Below are positions 24,630 through 33,301 of a stretch of DNA of 46,702 nucleotides, piece by piece. Where the stretch lies: assembly GCA_011174815.1 (NCBI GenBank), contig DUFF01000083.1, forward strand, positions 1 through 46,702, read 5' to 3'. The notes below the pieces were generated by a model that did no database searches, was not told the DNA's origin, and saw nothing but the letters and a program-made list of their open reading frames with translations. This DNA is from Dehalococcoidia bacterium (GTDB taxonomy: Bacteria; Chloroflexota; Dehalococcoidia; Dehalococcoidales; RBG-16-60-22). Position 1 is the stretch's first letter; every line of letters begins with the position of its first letter. The translations under genes were made by a program, and so were the position numbers.

Positions 24630-25079
24630 ATGCATAAGAACTGGAAGTTCCACCACGTCTCGGTGGTGGTCAGGGACATGGAAAGGGCGATGAATTATTA
24701 CGAATCTCTGGGAATAGGGCCCTTCCCTCCCCTGCTGGGGCCACAGGGTAAAGTACCACTGGCGGATAAAACATTGCACGGCAAGTCTGCTGACTGGGAG
24801 CTCGACCTGCGGCATGCCGAGGGCGGCGTGGGCGACCTTACCTTCGAGTTGATTCAGCCGCTGGAGGGCGATACGCCGGTCAAGGATTTCCTGGAGAAAC
24901 ATGGAGAGGGCATCCAGCACATCGGCTTCTTCGTCGATGATATTGAGGCTGAAACAGCCAAACTGGCCGAGAAGGGGTTCAAAATTACCCAGAGCGCAGA
25001 GACCCCAACGGTGAAATGGGCCTACTTCGGCACCGATGCTGTTGGCGGCTTCTCCATCGAGCTCATGCAGAAGAAATAA
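24630..25079 (+). CDS. VOC-family protein (glyoxalase / methylmalonyl-CoA epimerase-like)
   Basis: 149 residues forming two beta-alpha-beta-beta-beta modules. Likely metal ligands: histidine in KFHHVSVVV, glutamate in FELIQP, histidine in QHIGFFV and glutamate in SIELMQ, the 2-His/2-Glu set of the family. The order and spacing resemble methylmalonyl-CoA epimerase and related lyases, but no mutase gene is in view, so the substrate is open. Strong promoter and ribosome-binding site suggest high expression. Convergent with leuB, 12 bp apart. Confidence 0.82.
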   Translation: MHKNWKFHHVSVVVRDMERAMNYYESLGIGPFPPLLGPQGKVPLADKTLHGKSADWELDLRHAEGGVGDLTFELIQPLEGDTPVKDFLEKHGEGIQHIGFFVDDIEAETAKLAEKGFKITQSAETPTVKWAYFGTDAVGGFSIELMQKK

Positions 25080-25091
25080 GGCTGCCTGCGG

Positions 25092-26180
25092 TCACAGCTT
25101 CCCGACGATAAGCTCGCCCATCTCCCTGGTGCCTACCTGCTTCTTCCCTTCGTCCATAATATCGTAGGTGCGGTAGCCTTCGTTCAACACGTCGATTACG
25201 GTCTTTTCCACCGCCTGCGCCTCTTTGGCCAGCCCGCAGGAATAGCGCAGCATCATCGCCATGCTCAGTATGGTGGCGATGGGGTTGGCCAGGTTCTGCC
25301 CGGCACGCCGGGGGGCACTGCCATGAATCGGCTCATAAAGGCCGAGCGTTCTGACGCCCTCCTGAGGCACGCCGGCCAGGCTGGCGGAGGGCAGCATTCC
25401 CATTGAGCCCGCCAGCATCGAGGCTTCATCGGTCAGGATATCACCGAACGTGTTCTCGGAGACCACGACGTCAAAATGTTTCGGGTTCTGTATCAGGCGC
25501 ATGGAGCAGGCATCAACCAGCATATGCTCCAGCTCCACATCTGGGTAGCTTCTGGAAAGGTCAGTTGCCACCTGCCGCCACAGCCGCGAGCATTCCAGCA
25601 CGTTGGCCTTGTCAACGGAGATGAGTTTCTTCTTTCTTCCCCGGGCCAGCTCGAAACTAACCCTTACGATGCGCTCAATCTCCCCTTCCGAATAGATCAT
25701 GGTGTCGACCGCCCGCCACCCTTTGGGCGTCTGCCAGCGCTTCTTCGGTCGGCCGAAGTACAGTCCGCCGGTTAGCTCCCGGACGAAGATGAAATCAACT
25801 CCATCAATAACTTCGGGCTTCAAATTGGTGGCATTTACGAGCATGGGCAGGGCTTTGACCGGGCGCAGGTTGGCAAAGAGACCCAGCGCCCGGCGCAGCG
25901 CCAGTATGCCATCTTCGGGATGGACTTTTGTGCCGGGAGCGTCAAATCTGGGGTCGCCGACCGCACCCATCAGCACGGCATCGCTTTTCTTGCTTATCTT
26001 TTCCACATCGGGCGGCAGAGGCATGCCGGTGGCATCGATCGCCGCCCCACCGATATGCCCGTGATATAAATCAAAGGTATGCCCGTATTTCTTGCCCACA
26101 GCCTGGAGTACATTGACCGCGGCCTCGGTTATTTCCGGACCAATGCCGTCGCCGGGTAAAACCGCGATGTGAAACTTCAT
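25092..26180 (-). CDS. leuB: 3-isopropylmalate dehydrogenase
   Basis: 362 residues, the beta-decarboxylating NAD-dependent dehydrogenase of leucine synthesis. Motifs: LPGDGIGPEI at the start, SVDKANVLECSRLWR with the catalytic lysine, the metal region around ENTFGDILTDEASML (residues about 240-255), and EPIHGSAPRRAGQ. Length normal. Last gene of the ilv-leu operon, one base after the leuD stop, so strongly coupled. Confidence 0.97.
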   Translation of the reverse strand: MKFHIAVLPGDGIGPEITEAAVNVLQAVGKKYGHTFDLYHGHIGGAAIDATGMPLPPDVEKISKKSDAVLMGAVGDPRFDAPGTKVHPEDGILALRRALGLFANLRPVKALPMLVNATNLKPEVIDGVDFIFVRELTGGLYFGRPKKRWQTPKGWRAVDTMIYSEGEIERIVRVSFELARGRKKKLISVDKANVLECSRLWRQVATDLSRSYPDVELEHMLVDACSMRLIQNPKHFDVVVSENTFGDILTDEASMLAGSMGMLPSASLAGVPQEGVRTLGLYEPIHGSAPRRAGQNLANPIATILSMAMMLRYSCGLAKEAQAVEKTVIDVLNEGYRTYDIMDEGKKQVGTREMGELIVGKL

Positions 26181-26181
26181 C

Positions 26182-26682
26182 TTATACCCTCCCGCTCATT
26201 AAACGTTTCTTAGTATATTCAATTAATCCGCCGGAGGAGATGATTTCGGCCATAAAGTCGGGATAGGGGCTGGCGGTAAAAGTACGTCCGCGCGTTATGT
26301 TTTTTATCTCTCCTTTGGACAGGTCAACCTCCAGTACATCGCCGGCTTCGGTGTTATCTACCGCTTCCTCGCACTCCAGCAGTGGCAGGCCGATATTGAT
26401 GGCATTGCGGAAGAAAATGCGGGCGAAGCTCTTGGCAATGACGCAGGAAATGCCGGCCGCTTTTATCGCCATCGGGGCGTGCTCCCGCGAGGAGCCGCAG
26501 CCAAAATTAGTGGTCGCCATAATAATGTCCCCCGGCTCCACCCTTTTCAGAAAATCCTCATCGATGTCTTCCATGCAGTGCTTGGCCAGCTCCATCGGGT
26601 CATAGATATTGAGATAGCGCGCCGGGATGATGACATCCGTGTTTACATCCGCGCCGTACTTATGGACTTTGCCTTTCAGCAT
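26182..26682 (-). CDS. leuD: 3-isopropylmalate dehydratase small subunit
   Basis: 166 residues, the swivelling-domain subunit that pairs with LeuC to isomerise 2- to 3-isopropylmalate. Seen: [13 protein letters not shown] and the signature [11 protein letters not shown]. This is the short archaeal/Thermotoga-like subunit. Start overlaps the DUF3052 stop by seven bases. It is separated from leuC by three unrelated genes, although the two subunits form one enzyme. Confidence 0.96.
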   Translation of the reverse strand: MLKGKVHKYGADVNTDVIIPARYLNIYDPMELAKHCMEDIDEDFLKRVEPGDIIMATTNFGCGSSREHAPMAIKAAGISCVIAKSFARIFFRNAINIGLPLLECEEAVDNTEAGDVLEVDLSKGEIKNITRGRTFTASPYPDFMAEIISSGGLIEYTKKRLMSGRV

Positions 26683-27089
26683 TTAGTGCCCTCCTTTCTG
26701 TATTTCTTCCTGATGACGAACTGGATAGCATATTCCTCTTTATTTATGGAGACAACCTTATTGTCCACCAGTTTCGTTTTCAGGACTTCCTTCTGCACTT
26801 CATTCCAGTCAATATTCAGTTTTCTTTCCGCAGCCACCTCTTTCCTGGGCATAATGACCCAGATGCGGCCGTCCGGTTTAACTTTGCTTTGCAGAAAGGC
26901 CATTTTCTCCCCGATACCTTTCGACTGGTCAATCCAGTAGAGAATAACATCACAGTTCTCTTCCAGTCCGTTGACAATTAAAGTTATGTCACGGCCGCTG
27001 AGCCGGGAAACGGTATCCTCATCTGGCCGCAGCAGGCACACCTTGCTCCCCGGCCTTATCCCCAGTCTGGCAGCTAAATCCTTTTCCAC
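26676..27089 (-). CDS. DUF3052 family protein
   Basis: 137 residues. [31 protein letters not shown] and [11 protein letters not shown] match the DUF3052 family, a Rossmann-like alpha/beta protein of unknown biochemical role that often has a methyltransferase-like appearance without the catalytic motifs. It is embedded in the leucine part of the operon, overlapping leuD, and may simply hitch-hike on its expression. Confidence 0.75.
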   Translation of the reverse strand: MEKDLAARLGIRPGSKVCLLRPDEDTVSRLSGRDITLIVNGLEENCDVILYWIDQSKGIGEKMAFLQSKVKPDGRIWVIMPRKEVAAERKLNIDWNEVQKEVLKTKLVDNKVVSINKEEYAIQFVIRKKYRKEGTKC

Positions 27090-27101
27090 GGCCGTTTAAT
27101 A

Positions 27102-27590
27102 TCAAAGTTTATGCAGTGCTTTTTCAAAGCCCTTTACCATCGGGGGCTTTTTGCCCCGGCCCGGCTCGATAGTGTGCCCCTCGGCTTGAAGTCGGGCGGC
27201 CTGTGCCTCGGTGCCGCCCGGGTATTTCTCGTTCAGCTCTCCCTTCGATTTCAGCGTCCGCCAGTACGGGGTAATCTCTTTCTTGCCATCACCGGCATCT
27301 TCCTCGGCGGCGCGGGCGGCAATATTGCTGAAAATCCCGGTGGTAATGGGACAGCCGATGGTAGCACCATGCTTTCGGGCCAGAGACTCACGTATCTGGT
27401 TGATTGTGATCAGCCTGCCCTCCGGCACACTTCGCATGATTTGGTCAACTTCAATAGGAGCGGGAATGACACAAGTCCCGGTGCCCCACCGCTGGCTCAT
27501 TTTATCATTGATCTCGACCACTCTGGGCAGGTCCTTGCTGTCGTGCAGTTTTTCGCGCCAGCTTTTCCGCATCTTGGCCATCGCTCCCAT
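27102..27590 (-). CDS. Alkyltransferase-like protein (MGMT-fold without acceptor cysteine)
   Basis: 162 residues. The winged-helix DNA-binding part of O6-alkylguanine transferases is recognisable: VPEGRLITINQIRESLARKHG (in part), then a segment where PCHRV should be, here TPYWRTLKSKGEL. The acceptor cysteine is replaced, as in ATL proteins that flag alkylated guanine for nucleotide excision repair instead of repairing it directly. The only nearby cysteine, in ATIGCPITTG, is in the recognition-helix region, not the active site. The N- and C-terminal extensions are basic. Three bases after the PPOX gene. Confidence 0.72.
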   Translation of the reverse strand: MGAMAKMRKSWREKLHDSKDLPRVVEINDKMSQRWGTGTCVIPAPIEVDQIMRSVPEGRLITINQIRESLARKHGATIGCPITTGIFSNIAARAAEEDAGDGKKEITPYWRTLKSKGELNEKYPGGTEAQAARLQAEGHTIEPGRGKKPPMVKGFEKALHKL

Positions 27591-27593
27591 TCC

Positions 27594-28052
27594 TCAATAT
27601 CCCGACTTTTTGCCGGTGATATTTTCAATATCAATTCTTACCACCGCGGCGCGAGCGGCCTTTTCAAATTCCAGGTCCGGCTTCTTCTCACCGAACTGCC
27701 GCATAAGCACCGCCAGGCCACGAATCTTATCTTCTTCATCCTCCAGAATATGCGCCCACCCCACGCCGATCACACTCCGGTATCTCGTTGACCAGCCACA
27801 GGGTTTTTCAGCATCGATGACCTCTACATCGGTGTCGATTTCAAAACAGACGCGATTGTTTCTCCTGATAAGGTCCATTTTACGACCTTCATGAGCGCTG
27901 TGGAAATACAGGGCATTTCCCTCATAGCCAAAACAAACCGGCACGATGTACGGTTCCTCACCATCAACCAGGCCAATCCGGCATATCTTCGCCTTCTTGA
28001 CTATCTCCTCAATCTCAGCGGGGTCGGCGATTTCCTTCTCTTTTCTTCGCAT
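27594..28052 (-). CDS. Flavin-binding PPOX-family protein (Nim-like)
   Basis: 152 residues, split-barrel flavin/nucleotide-binding fold of the pyridoxamine-phosphate-oxidase superfamily. Seen: ICRIGLVDGEEPYIVPVCFGY (in part), LYFHSAHEGRKMDLI, VCFEID and the SVIGVGWA strand, the arrangement of small Nim-like FMN reductases. Substrate unknown; F420 or FMN are both used in this superfamily. Eight bases downstream of leuC within the operon. Confidence 0.8.
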   Translation of the reverse strand: MRRKEKEIADPAEIEEIVKKAKICRIGLVDGEEPYIVPVCFGYEGNALYFHSAHEGRKMDLIRRNNRVCFEIDTDVEVIDAEKPCGWSTRYRSVIGVGWAHILEDEEDKIRGLAVLMRQFGEKKPDLEFEKAARAAVVRIDIENITGKKSGY

Positions 28053-28060
28053 CGGCCGTT

Positions 28061-29317
28061 TTACTTCATAACCTCATCGGGATGGGTGATTCTTCCGGTC
28101 ACGGCGCTGGCGGCGGCAACTGCCGGATTAGCCAGATATACTTCTGACTTGGGATGTCCCATCCTGCCGACAAAGTTGCGATTGGTGGTGGAGATACACC
28201 TTTCCCCTTCCGCCAGCACGCCCGTATGTCCACCGAAGCAAGGTCCACAGGTGGGAGTGCTGACCGCAGCACCGGCCTCAATGAAAACTTCGATAAGCCC
28301 TTCTTTCAGAGCATCAGCATATACCTGCTGGGACCCTGGAATGACAATGCAACGCATACTGGGATGCACTTTCTTCCCCTTCAGTATCTGGGCAGCAGCC
28401 CTTAAATCATCAAGCCGGCCATTAGTGCAGCTGCCGATAATCGCCTGGTTGAGTTCTACGTTCCCCGCCTGGCTGGCCGGCCTGGCATTGGCCGGCGAAT
28501 GCGGAAATGACACCTGCGGTTCCAGGTCCGCGACATCATATTCGATGACCCTGGCATACTCAGCATCCGGATCAGGCTCATAAACATTATAGGGGCGCTG
28601 CGCTTTCGATTTTATGTAAAGCTGTGTCTTGTTGTCCACATGGAAAAGCCCGGCCTTGCCCCCGGCTTCAATGGCCATATTGGCCATGGTGAAACGCCCG
28701 TCCATGCTCAGCGCATCTATTGCCTCGCCGGTGAATTCCATCGCCGAATAGAGCGCCCCGTCAACGCCGATGTCGCCGATGGTATGGAGGATCAGGTCCT
28801 TCCCCCCTACCCACCTCTTCAGGTTACCATTATAGACAAACTTGATTGTTGGAGGCACCTTCATCCAAAGGTCACCGGTGGCCATGGCCGCAGCCAGATC
28901 CGTTGAACCGACCCCCGTGGCAAAGGTGCCCACTGCTCCATAGGTGCAGGTATGGGAATCGCCGCCGATGACCACCTGGCCGGGCAGCACAATGCCCTGC
29001 TCGGGCAGCAGAACATGTTCAATGCCCGCCTTACCTATCTCAAATAACACCGCTTTCTGCTCGCAGCAGAACTCCCGCATCATCTTGCCAATCTCGGCGG
29101 AAGCGATGTCCCGGGTGGGCATAAAGTGGTCGAGCACCATTACAATCTTCTTCGGGTCAAAGACGCGACTAACGCCGATTTTCTGGAACTCCTTGATGGC
29201 GATTGGTGCCGTGATATCATTGGACATAACCACGTCCACTTTGGCGTTAACGAATTCCCCGGGGCTCACCTTTTTTCGGTCCGTATGCGCAGCCAGTATC
29301 TTCTCAGCCAGATTCAT
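28061..29317 (-). CDS. leuC: 3-isopropylmalate dehydratase large subunit
   Basis: 418 residues, aconitase-superfamily subunit carrying a 4Fe-4S cluster. The cluster cysteines are in GSCTNGR and TPTCGPCFGG; GGDSHTCTYGAVGTFATGVGS (in part) is the substrate loop. It is the short HacA/LeuC type matching the short LeuD here; members of this type also include homoaconitases, but leuA and leuB context supports leucine synthesis. Confidence 0.96.
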   Translation of the reverse strand: MNLAEKILAAHTDRKKVSPGEFVNAKVDVVMSNDITAPIAIKEFQKIGVSRVFDPKKIVMVLDHFMPTRDIASAEIGKMMREFCCEQKAVLFEIGKAGIEHVLLPEQGIVLPGQVVIGGDSHTCTYGAVGTFATGVGSTDLAAAMATGDLWMKVPPTIKFVYNGNLKRWVGGKDLILHTIGDIGVDGALYSAMEFTGEAIDALSMDGRFTMANMAIEAGGKAGLFHVDNKTQLYIKSKAQRPYNVYEPDPDAEYARVIEYDVADLEPQVSFPHSPANARPASQAGNVELNQAIIGSCTNGRLDDLRAAAQILKGKKVHPSMRCIVIPGSQQVYADALKEGLIEVFIEAGAAVSTPTCGPCFGGHTGVLAEGERCISTTNRNFVGRMGHPKSEVYLANPAVAAASAVTGRITHPDEVMK

Positions 29318-29362
29318 CTCCGTTCCCTTCCTTACATTTTTCAGTACATTCTTAATCGAGGT

Positions 29363-29764
29363 TCATCCTATCCAGCGAGGCATGATAAGCACACCAAGAA
29401 CCAGAGCCGTGGTTACTGCGGCAATAATATACAAACCCGTGCCAGCGGCAAGGCCAATGCCGGCCACCACCCAGATTGTAGCCGCAGTGGTCAGGCCAGC
29501 AACAATGCCTCCTTGCCGATGCAGGATAACTCCGGCTCCCAGAAAACCAACGCCAACCACCACGCTGGCGGCCACCCTTGCCGGGTCACTGTCGCCGCCA
29601 AAACCATAGATGGAGACCAGAGAGATAAGCGCCGCCCCGGTGGAGATAAGGATATGCGTCCTCAACCCTGCCTGTTTTCCGGCCCTTTCTCTCTGGTAGC
29701 CGATGACTGCTCCCAGAGCGGCAGCCAGCAAAAGACGCAGCACCATTTCCAGTGCTATAGGCAT
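29363..29764 (-). CDS. MgtC/SapB-family membrane protein
   Basis: 133 residues with about four TM helices. AALGAVIGYQRERAGKQAGLRTHIL (in part), GVGFLGAGVILH and GLTTAATIWVVAGIGLA (in part) are MgtC hallmarks. Only the N-terminal membrane domain is present; the C-terminal ACT-like domain found in some relatives is missing. Known family members affect Mg2+ homeostasis or F-type ATPase activity, but it is not a proven transporter. It sits between leuA and leuC, 19 bp and 45 bp from them. Confidence 0.88.
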   Translation of the reverse strand: MPIALEMVLRLLLAAALGAVIGYQRERAGKQAGLRTHILISTGAALISLVSIYGFGGDSDPARVAASVVVGVGFLGAGVILHRQGGIVAGLTTAATIWVVAGIGLAAGTGLYIIAAVTTALVLGVLIMPRWIG

Positions 29765-29783
29765 CTCATCACACCTGCCCAGC

Positions 29784-31295
29784 TTATTTCTTAGCGGTCA
29801 GCAATCGATTGAGAGCGTTCACGTATGCTTTGGCGCTGGCCACTATGATGTCCGTATCGGCACCGCGACCGGTATAGGTAACGCCGTCGCTCTCGATGCG
29901 GCACAGCACCTCACCGATAGCGTCTATGCCCTCGGTTATCGATTTGATGCTGAATTCGGTAAGAGTGTTGGGTACTTTTACTATCTTGTCGATTGCCTTG
30001 AAGGCAGCATCAACCGGCCCGCTGCCCAGCGCAGCATCAGATAGCGCCTCCCCACCGAGGCCGGTGATGACCACCGATGCCGTGGGAATGCCACGGTCGC
30101 CGCAGGATACCTGAATGCGGTCAAGGTGATATACTTCGGAAACCGTGCGTTGCTCCTCGGCAACCAGCGATTCGATATCCCGGTCGGTTACTTCCTTCTT
30201 TTTATCTGCCAGCTCCTTGAAAGCACGAAAGACGCGATTGAAGTCTTCATCTTCCAGGCTGTAACCCAGCTCAGCCAGTCTCTCGCGCAGGGCGTGTCGC
30301 CCGCTCAATTTGCCCAGCACCAGGCTGCTCGATGGTATGCCCACTGTCTTGGGGTCCATGATTTCGAACGTGATGGGCATTTTGATAACCCCGTCCTGGT
30401 GTATACCGGACTCATGCCGGAAGGCATTGGCGCCAACAATAGCTTTATTCGACTGCACAGAAAAGCCAGTCAATTCGCTTACCATCCGGCTCGTCTTATA
30501 GATTTGCCGGGTATCTATACCCGTATCGAGGTCGAATAAGTCGCGGCGGGTCTTGAGTGCCATCACGACTTCCTCGAGCGAAGCATTGCCCGCCCTCTCC
30601 CCGATGCCGTTGATGGTGCATTCCACCTGCCTGACGCCCCGCCTCACCGCCTCCAGGCTGTTCGCCACCGCCAGGCCGAGGTCATTATGACAGTGCACGC
30701 TGACCACCGTCTTTTCGATGCCGGGCACGTTCTGGAAAATGCCGTCAATCAGGCGGCCGAACTCCTCCGGTATGGCATAACCCATGGTATCCGGGATATT
30801 GAGCGTATTGGCGCCAGCTTCAATAGCAATCTGCAGTATCTGGTACAGGTAGGCCGGCTCGGTGCGGCTGGCATCCATGGGTGAGAACTCGATGTCATCG
30901 GTATAACCCTTCGCCCAGGCCACCATGTCACGCGTTAATTGCAGAATTTCATCGCGGTTCTTTTTCAACACGTGCATGAGGTGGATATCCGAAGACGAGA
31001 CAAAAACGTGAATACGGGGATAGGCTGCGCCTTCAATCGCCTCCCAGGCGCGGTCAATATCATTCGGATTCGCCCGCGCCAGACCACAGATAATGCTGCC
31101 ACGCACCTCCTGAGCGATGAGCTTTACCGACTCAAAATCGCCCGGTGAAGTGATGGGGAAGCCCGCTTCAATGATATCCACACCGAGCTTTTCAAGCTGC
31201 CTGGCGATTTCAAGCTTCTCATTAAGGTTAAGGCTGCCACCGGCTGCCTGTTCGCCATCGCGCAGTGTGGTGTCAAAGATAATCACTTTGTCCAT
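29784..31295 (-). CDS. leuA: 2-isopropylmalate synthase
   Basis: 503 residues. Condenses acetyl-CoA with 2-oxoisovalerate, the committed step to leucine. Catalytic TIM barrel begins [14 protein letters not shown], with [13 protein letters not shown] and [14 protein letters not shown]; the C-terminal regulatory (LeuA dimer) domain from about 360 is present, so leucine feedback is likely. Citramalate synthase is a possible alternative, but the leuBCD context and full regulatory domain favour LeuA. Confidence 0.93.
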   Translation of the reverse strand: MDKVIIFDTTLRDGEQAAGGSLNLNEKLEIARQLEKLGVDIIEAGFPITSPGDFESVKLIAQEVRGSIICGLARANPNDIDRAWEAIEGAAYPRIHVFVSSSDIHLMHVLKKNRDEILQLTRDMVAWAKGYTDDIEFSPMDASRTEPAYLYQILQIAIEAGANTLNIPDTMGYAIPEEFGRLIDGIFQNVPGIEKTVVSVHCHNDLGLAVANSLEAVRRGVRQVECTINGIGERAGNASLEEVVMALKTRRDLFDLDTGIDTRQIYKTSRMVSELTGFSVQSNKAIVGANAFRHESGIHQDGVIKMPITFEIMDPKTVGIPSSSLVLGKLSGRHALRERLAELGYSLEDEDFNRVFRAFKELADKKKEVTDRDIESLVAEEQRTVSEVYHLDRIQVSCGDRGIPTASVVITGLGGEALSDAALGSGPVDAAFKAIDKIVKVPNTLTEFSIKSITEGIDAIGEVLCRIESDGVTYTGRGADTDIIVASAKAYVNALNRLLTAKK

Positions 31296-31347
31296 CTTGC
31301 TCCCCCATTATTTTTAACGCCTATTAAATTTGTAGCATGTTTTCTGC

Positions 31348-32340
31348 TTATTTAGCCAGCCACGGCATCATCTTGCGCAGTTCAGCTCCGACTATCTCAA
31401 TCGGGTGCTCCCTGTCCTTGCGCGTGAGCGCGTTGAATACGGGCAGACCGGCCTGGTTCTCCAGAATCCACTCCCGGGCAAAGGTGCCGTCCTGAATCTC
31501 GCCCAGAATCTCCCATAAATTCTCTCTCACCCCTTCGTCAATTACTCTTGGCCCTCTGGTTATATCACCGTACCGGGCAGTATGGCTCACCGAGTCACGC
31601 ATAAAGCTGATGCCGCCTTTATAGATAAGGTCAACAATGAGCTTGAGCTCGTTAAGGCACTCGAAGTAAGCCAGTTCCGGCTGATAGCCAGCCTCCACCA
31701 GCGTTTCAAAGGTAGCTTTGAGGAGAGCTGTCACGCCGCCACAGAGTATCGTCTGCTCGCCGAAGAGGTCGGTCTCAGTTTCCTCGGCGAAGGTAGTCTC
31801 CAGGACGCCAGCACGCGCGCAGCCGATGGCCGCCGAGTAGGCCAGCGCTTTGTCCTTCGCCTGCCCGGAAGCATCCTGATAGACTGCTATCAGCGCCGGT
31901 ACGCCCTGTCCCTGAGTAAAGAAATCGCGGAGCAGGTTTCCGGGACTCTTGGGCGCTATCATGGTTACATCGATGTCTGGCGATGGCACCACCTGATTGT
32001 AGTGGATGGTGAAGCCGTGGGAAACCATGAGCATATTGCCCTTGGATAGTCCCGGTGCGATATGCTGATTGTAGATTCTCTGATGCAAATTGTCCGGGGC
32101 CAACAGCATGACGATTTCCGCCGCTTTTGCCGCCTCGGCCACCAAAGCCACCTTAACGCCATCAGCCTCAGCTCTCGCCTTGCTCTTGCTACCTTCCTGA
32201 AGTCCCACCACCACCTCACAGCCGCTGTCTTTAAGGTTCAGCGACTGGCCGCGCCCTTGGTTGCCATAGCCGATAATGGCAATTGTCTTGCCTTTCAGCA
32301 AATCTAGGTTTGCGTCTTTCTCATAATACACCTTAGCCAT
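31348..32340 (-). CDS. ilvC: Ketol-acid reductoisomerase
   Basis: 330 residues, class I (short) enzyme converting acetolactate to dihydroxyisovalerate. Rossmann motif [14 protein letters not shown], cofactor-selecting loop [10 protein letters not shown], and the knotted C-terminal domain with metal acidic residues ([15 protein letters not shown]). Serines in the loop are compatible with NADPH. 52 bp before leuA, 72 bp after ilvN. Confidence 0.97.
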   Translation of the reverse strand: MAKVYYEKDANLDLLKGKTIAIIGYGNQGRGQSLNLKDSGCEVVVGLQEGSKSKARAEADGVKVALVAEAAKAAEIVMLLAPDNLHQRIYNQHIAPGLSKGNMLMVSHGFTIHYNQVVPSPDIDVTMIAPKSPGNLLRDFFTQGQGVPALIAVYQDASGQAKDKALAYSAAIGCARAGVLETTFAEETETDLFGEQTILCGGVTALLKATFETLVEAGYQPELAYFECLNELKLIVDLIYKGGISFMRDSVSHTARYGDITRGPRVIDEGVRENLWEILGEIQDGTFAREWILENQAGLPVFNALTRKDREHPIEIVGAELRKMMPWLAK

Positions 32341-32412
32341 GTACCCTTTACTTTACCTCCTTTATCGTTTTATGCGTCTGCTAATGCGCATTAATTCAGG
32401 AAAAGAACGTAT

Positions 32413-32961
32413 TTACAATAAGTTATACCTTTCTTTTCTAGTTTTCGATGGTTTTTGTTCAACAGGCAGCTGGCTGGTACTCCCTCGCAGCATAGCGATG
32501 CAACCTGTCCTGGCCACTTCCTTGACGCCAAAGCTGCGCAATAAATTCAATAAAGAATCAACTTTATCCTCATCGCCGGTAATCTCGATGGTCAGCGAAT
32601 CAGACGCTACATCGACGATATTGGCACGGAAAATATCGGCGATTTCAATGATCTCGCTGCGGGTTGAGGAAGTTGCCTTCACCTTTATGAGTGCCAGCTC
32701 TCTCACCGTGATATTGTCATCAGTAACGTCAGCGACCTTAACCACATTTACCACCTTGCCCAGTTGCTTTCTCACCTGCTCGAGAATACTGGCCGTACCG
32801 TTGACCACGATGGTCATGCGAGACAGATTGGGCAGTTCGCTGTGCCCCACGGCGATGCTTTCGATATTGAAGCCCCGCCTTCGAAAAAGGCTGGCCATAC
32901 GGGTCAGTACTCCGGGCTTATCCTCAACCAGTGCCACCAGGGTGTGCTTCATTTTCGACAA
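32413..32961 (-). CDS. ilvN: Acetolactate synthase small subunit
   Basis: 182 residues: an N-terminal ACT domain (LVALVEDKPGVLTRMASLF in part, NIESIAVGHSELP) and the C-terminal ALS_ss_C domain (IIEIADIFRANIVDVASDS in part). It activates the large subunit and confers valine feedback. Immediately upstream is a second, shorter ACT-only copy. Confidence 0.95.
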   Translation of the reverse strand: MSKMKHTLVALVEDKPGVLTRMASLFRRRGFNIESIAVGHSELPNLSRMTIVVNGTASILEQVRKQLGKVVNVVKVADVTDDNITVRELALIKVKATSSTRSEIIEIADIFRANIVDVASDSLTIEITGDEDKVDSLLNLLRSFGVKEVARTGCIAMLRGSTSQLPVEQKPSKTRKERYNLL

Positions 32962-33006
32962 AAGCTATCCTTAAATCCGGTCCAGCAAAGGGCTCTCCTC
33001 TTCGCC

Positions 33007-33282
33007 TCACGCCACATCTTCGGTGGTGATATCCAGTACTTTTACCACGTCGATTATCTTTTCCAGCTGTTTTCGAACCTGACCCAGAATCACCGCCGAG
33101 CCGGAGACCACAATGGCAACCCTGGTCAGACCGGGCCGAGAGCCATCCTCAGTTTCAATGGTTTCCAGTACATTCACGCTGTGAATATTGAAACCACGTC
33201 TGCGGAACACGTTTGACATCCGGTTCAACACGCCGGGTTTGTCCTCTACCAATGCCAGCAGAATATGCTTCGTTGGCGCCAT
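33007..33282 (-). CDS. Second, ACT-only acetolactate synthase regulatory subunit
   Basis: 91 residues, a clear paralogue of the ACT half of the neighbouring ilvN: shared LALVEDKPGVLNRM, FRRRGFNIHS and QVRKQLEKIIDVVKV. It has a seven-residue-scale insertion (ETIETEDGSRPG) between strands and lacks the C-terminal domain entirely, ending soon after the ACT fold. It has its own start and sits 19 bp after ilvB, so it is probably a real small protein rather than debris. It may act as an alternative or ligand-sensing subunit; ligand unknown. Confidence 0.82.
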   Translation of the reverse strand: MAPTKHILLALVEDKPGVLNRMSNVFRRRGFNIHSVNVLETIETEDGSRPGLTRVAIVVSGSAVILGQVRKQLEKIIDVVKVLDITTEDVA

Positions 33283-33301
33283 TTTGCCACCTTCTCCGAG
33301 C

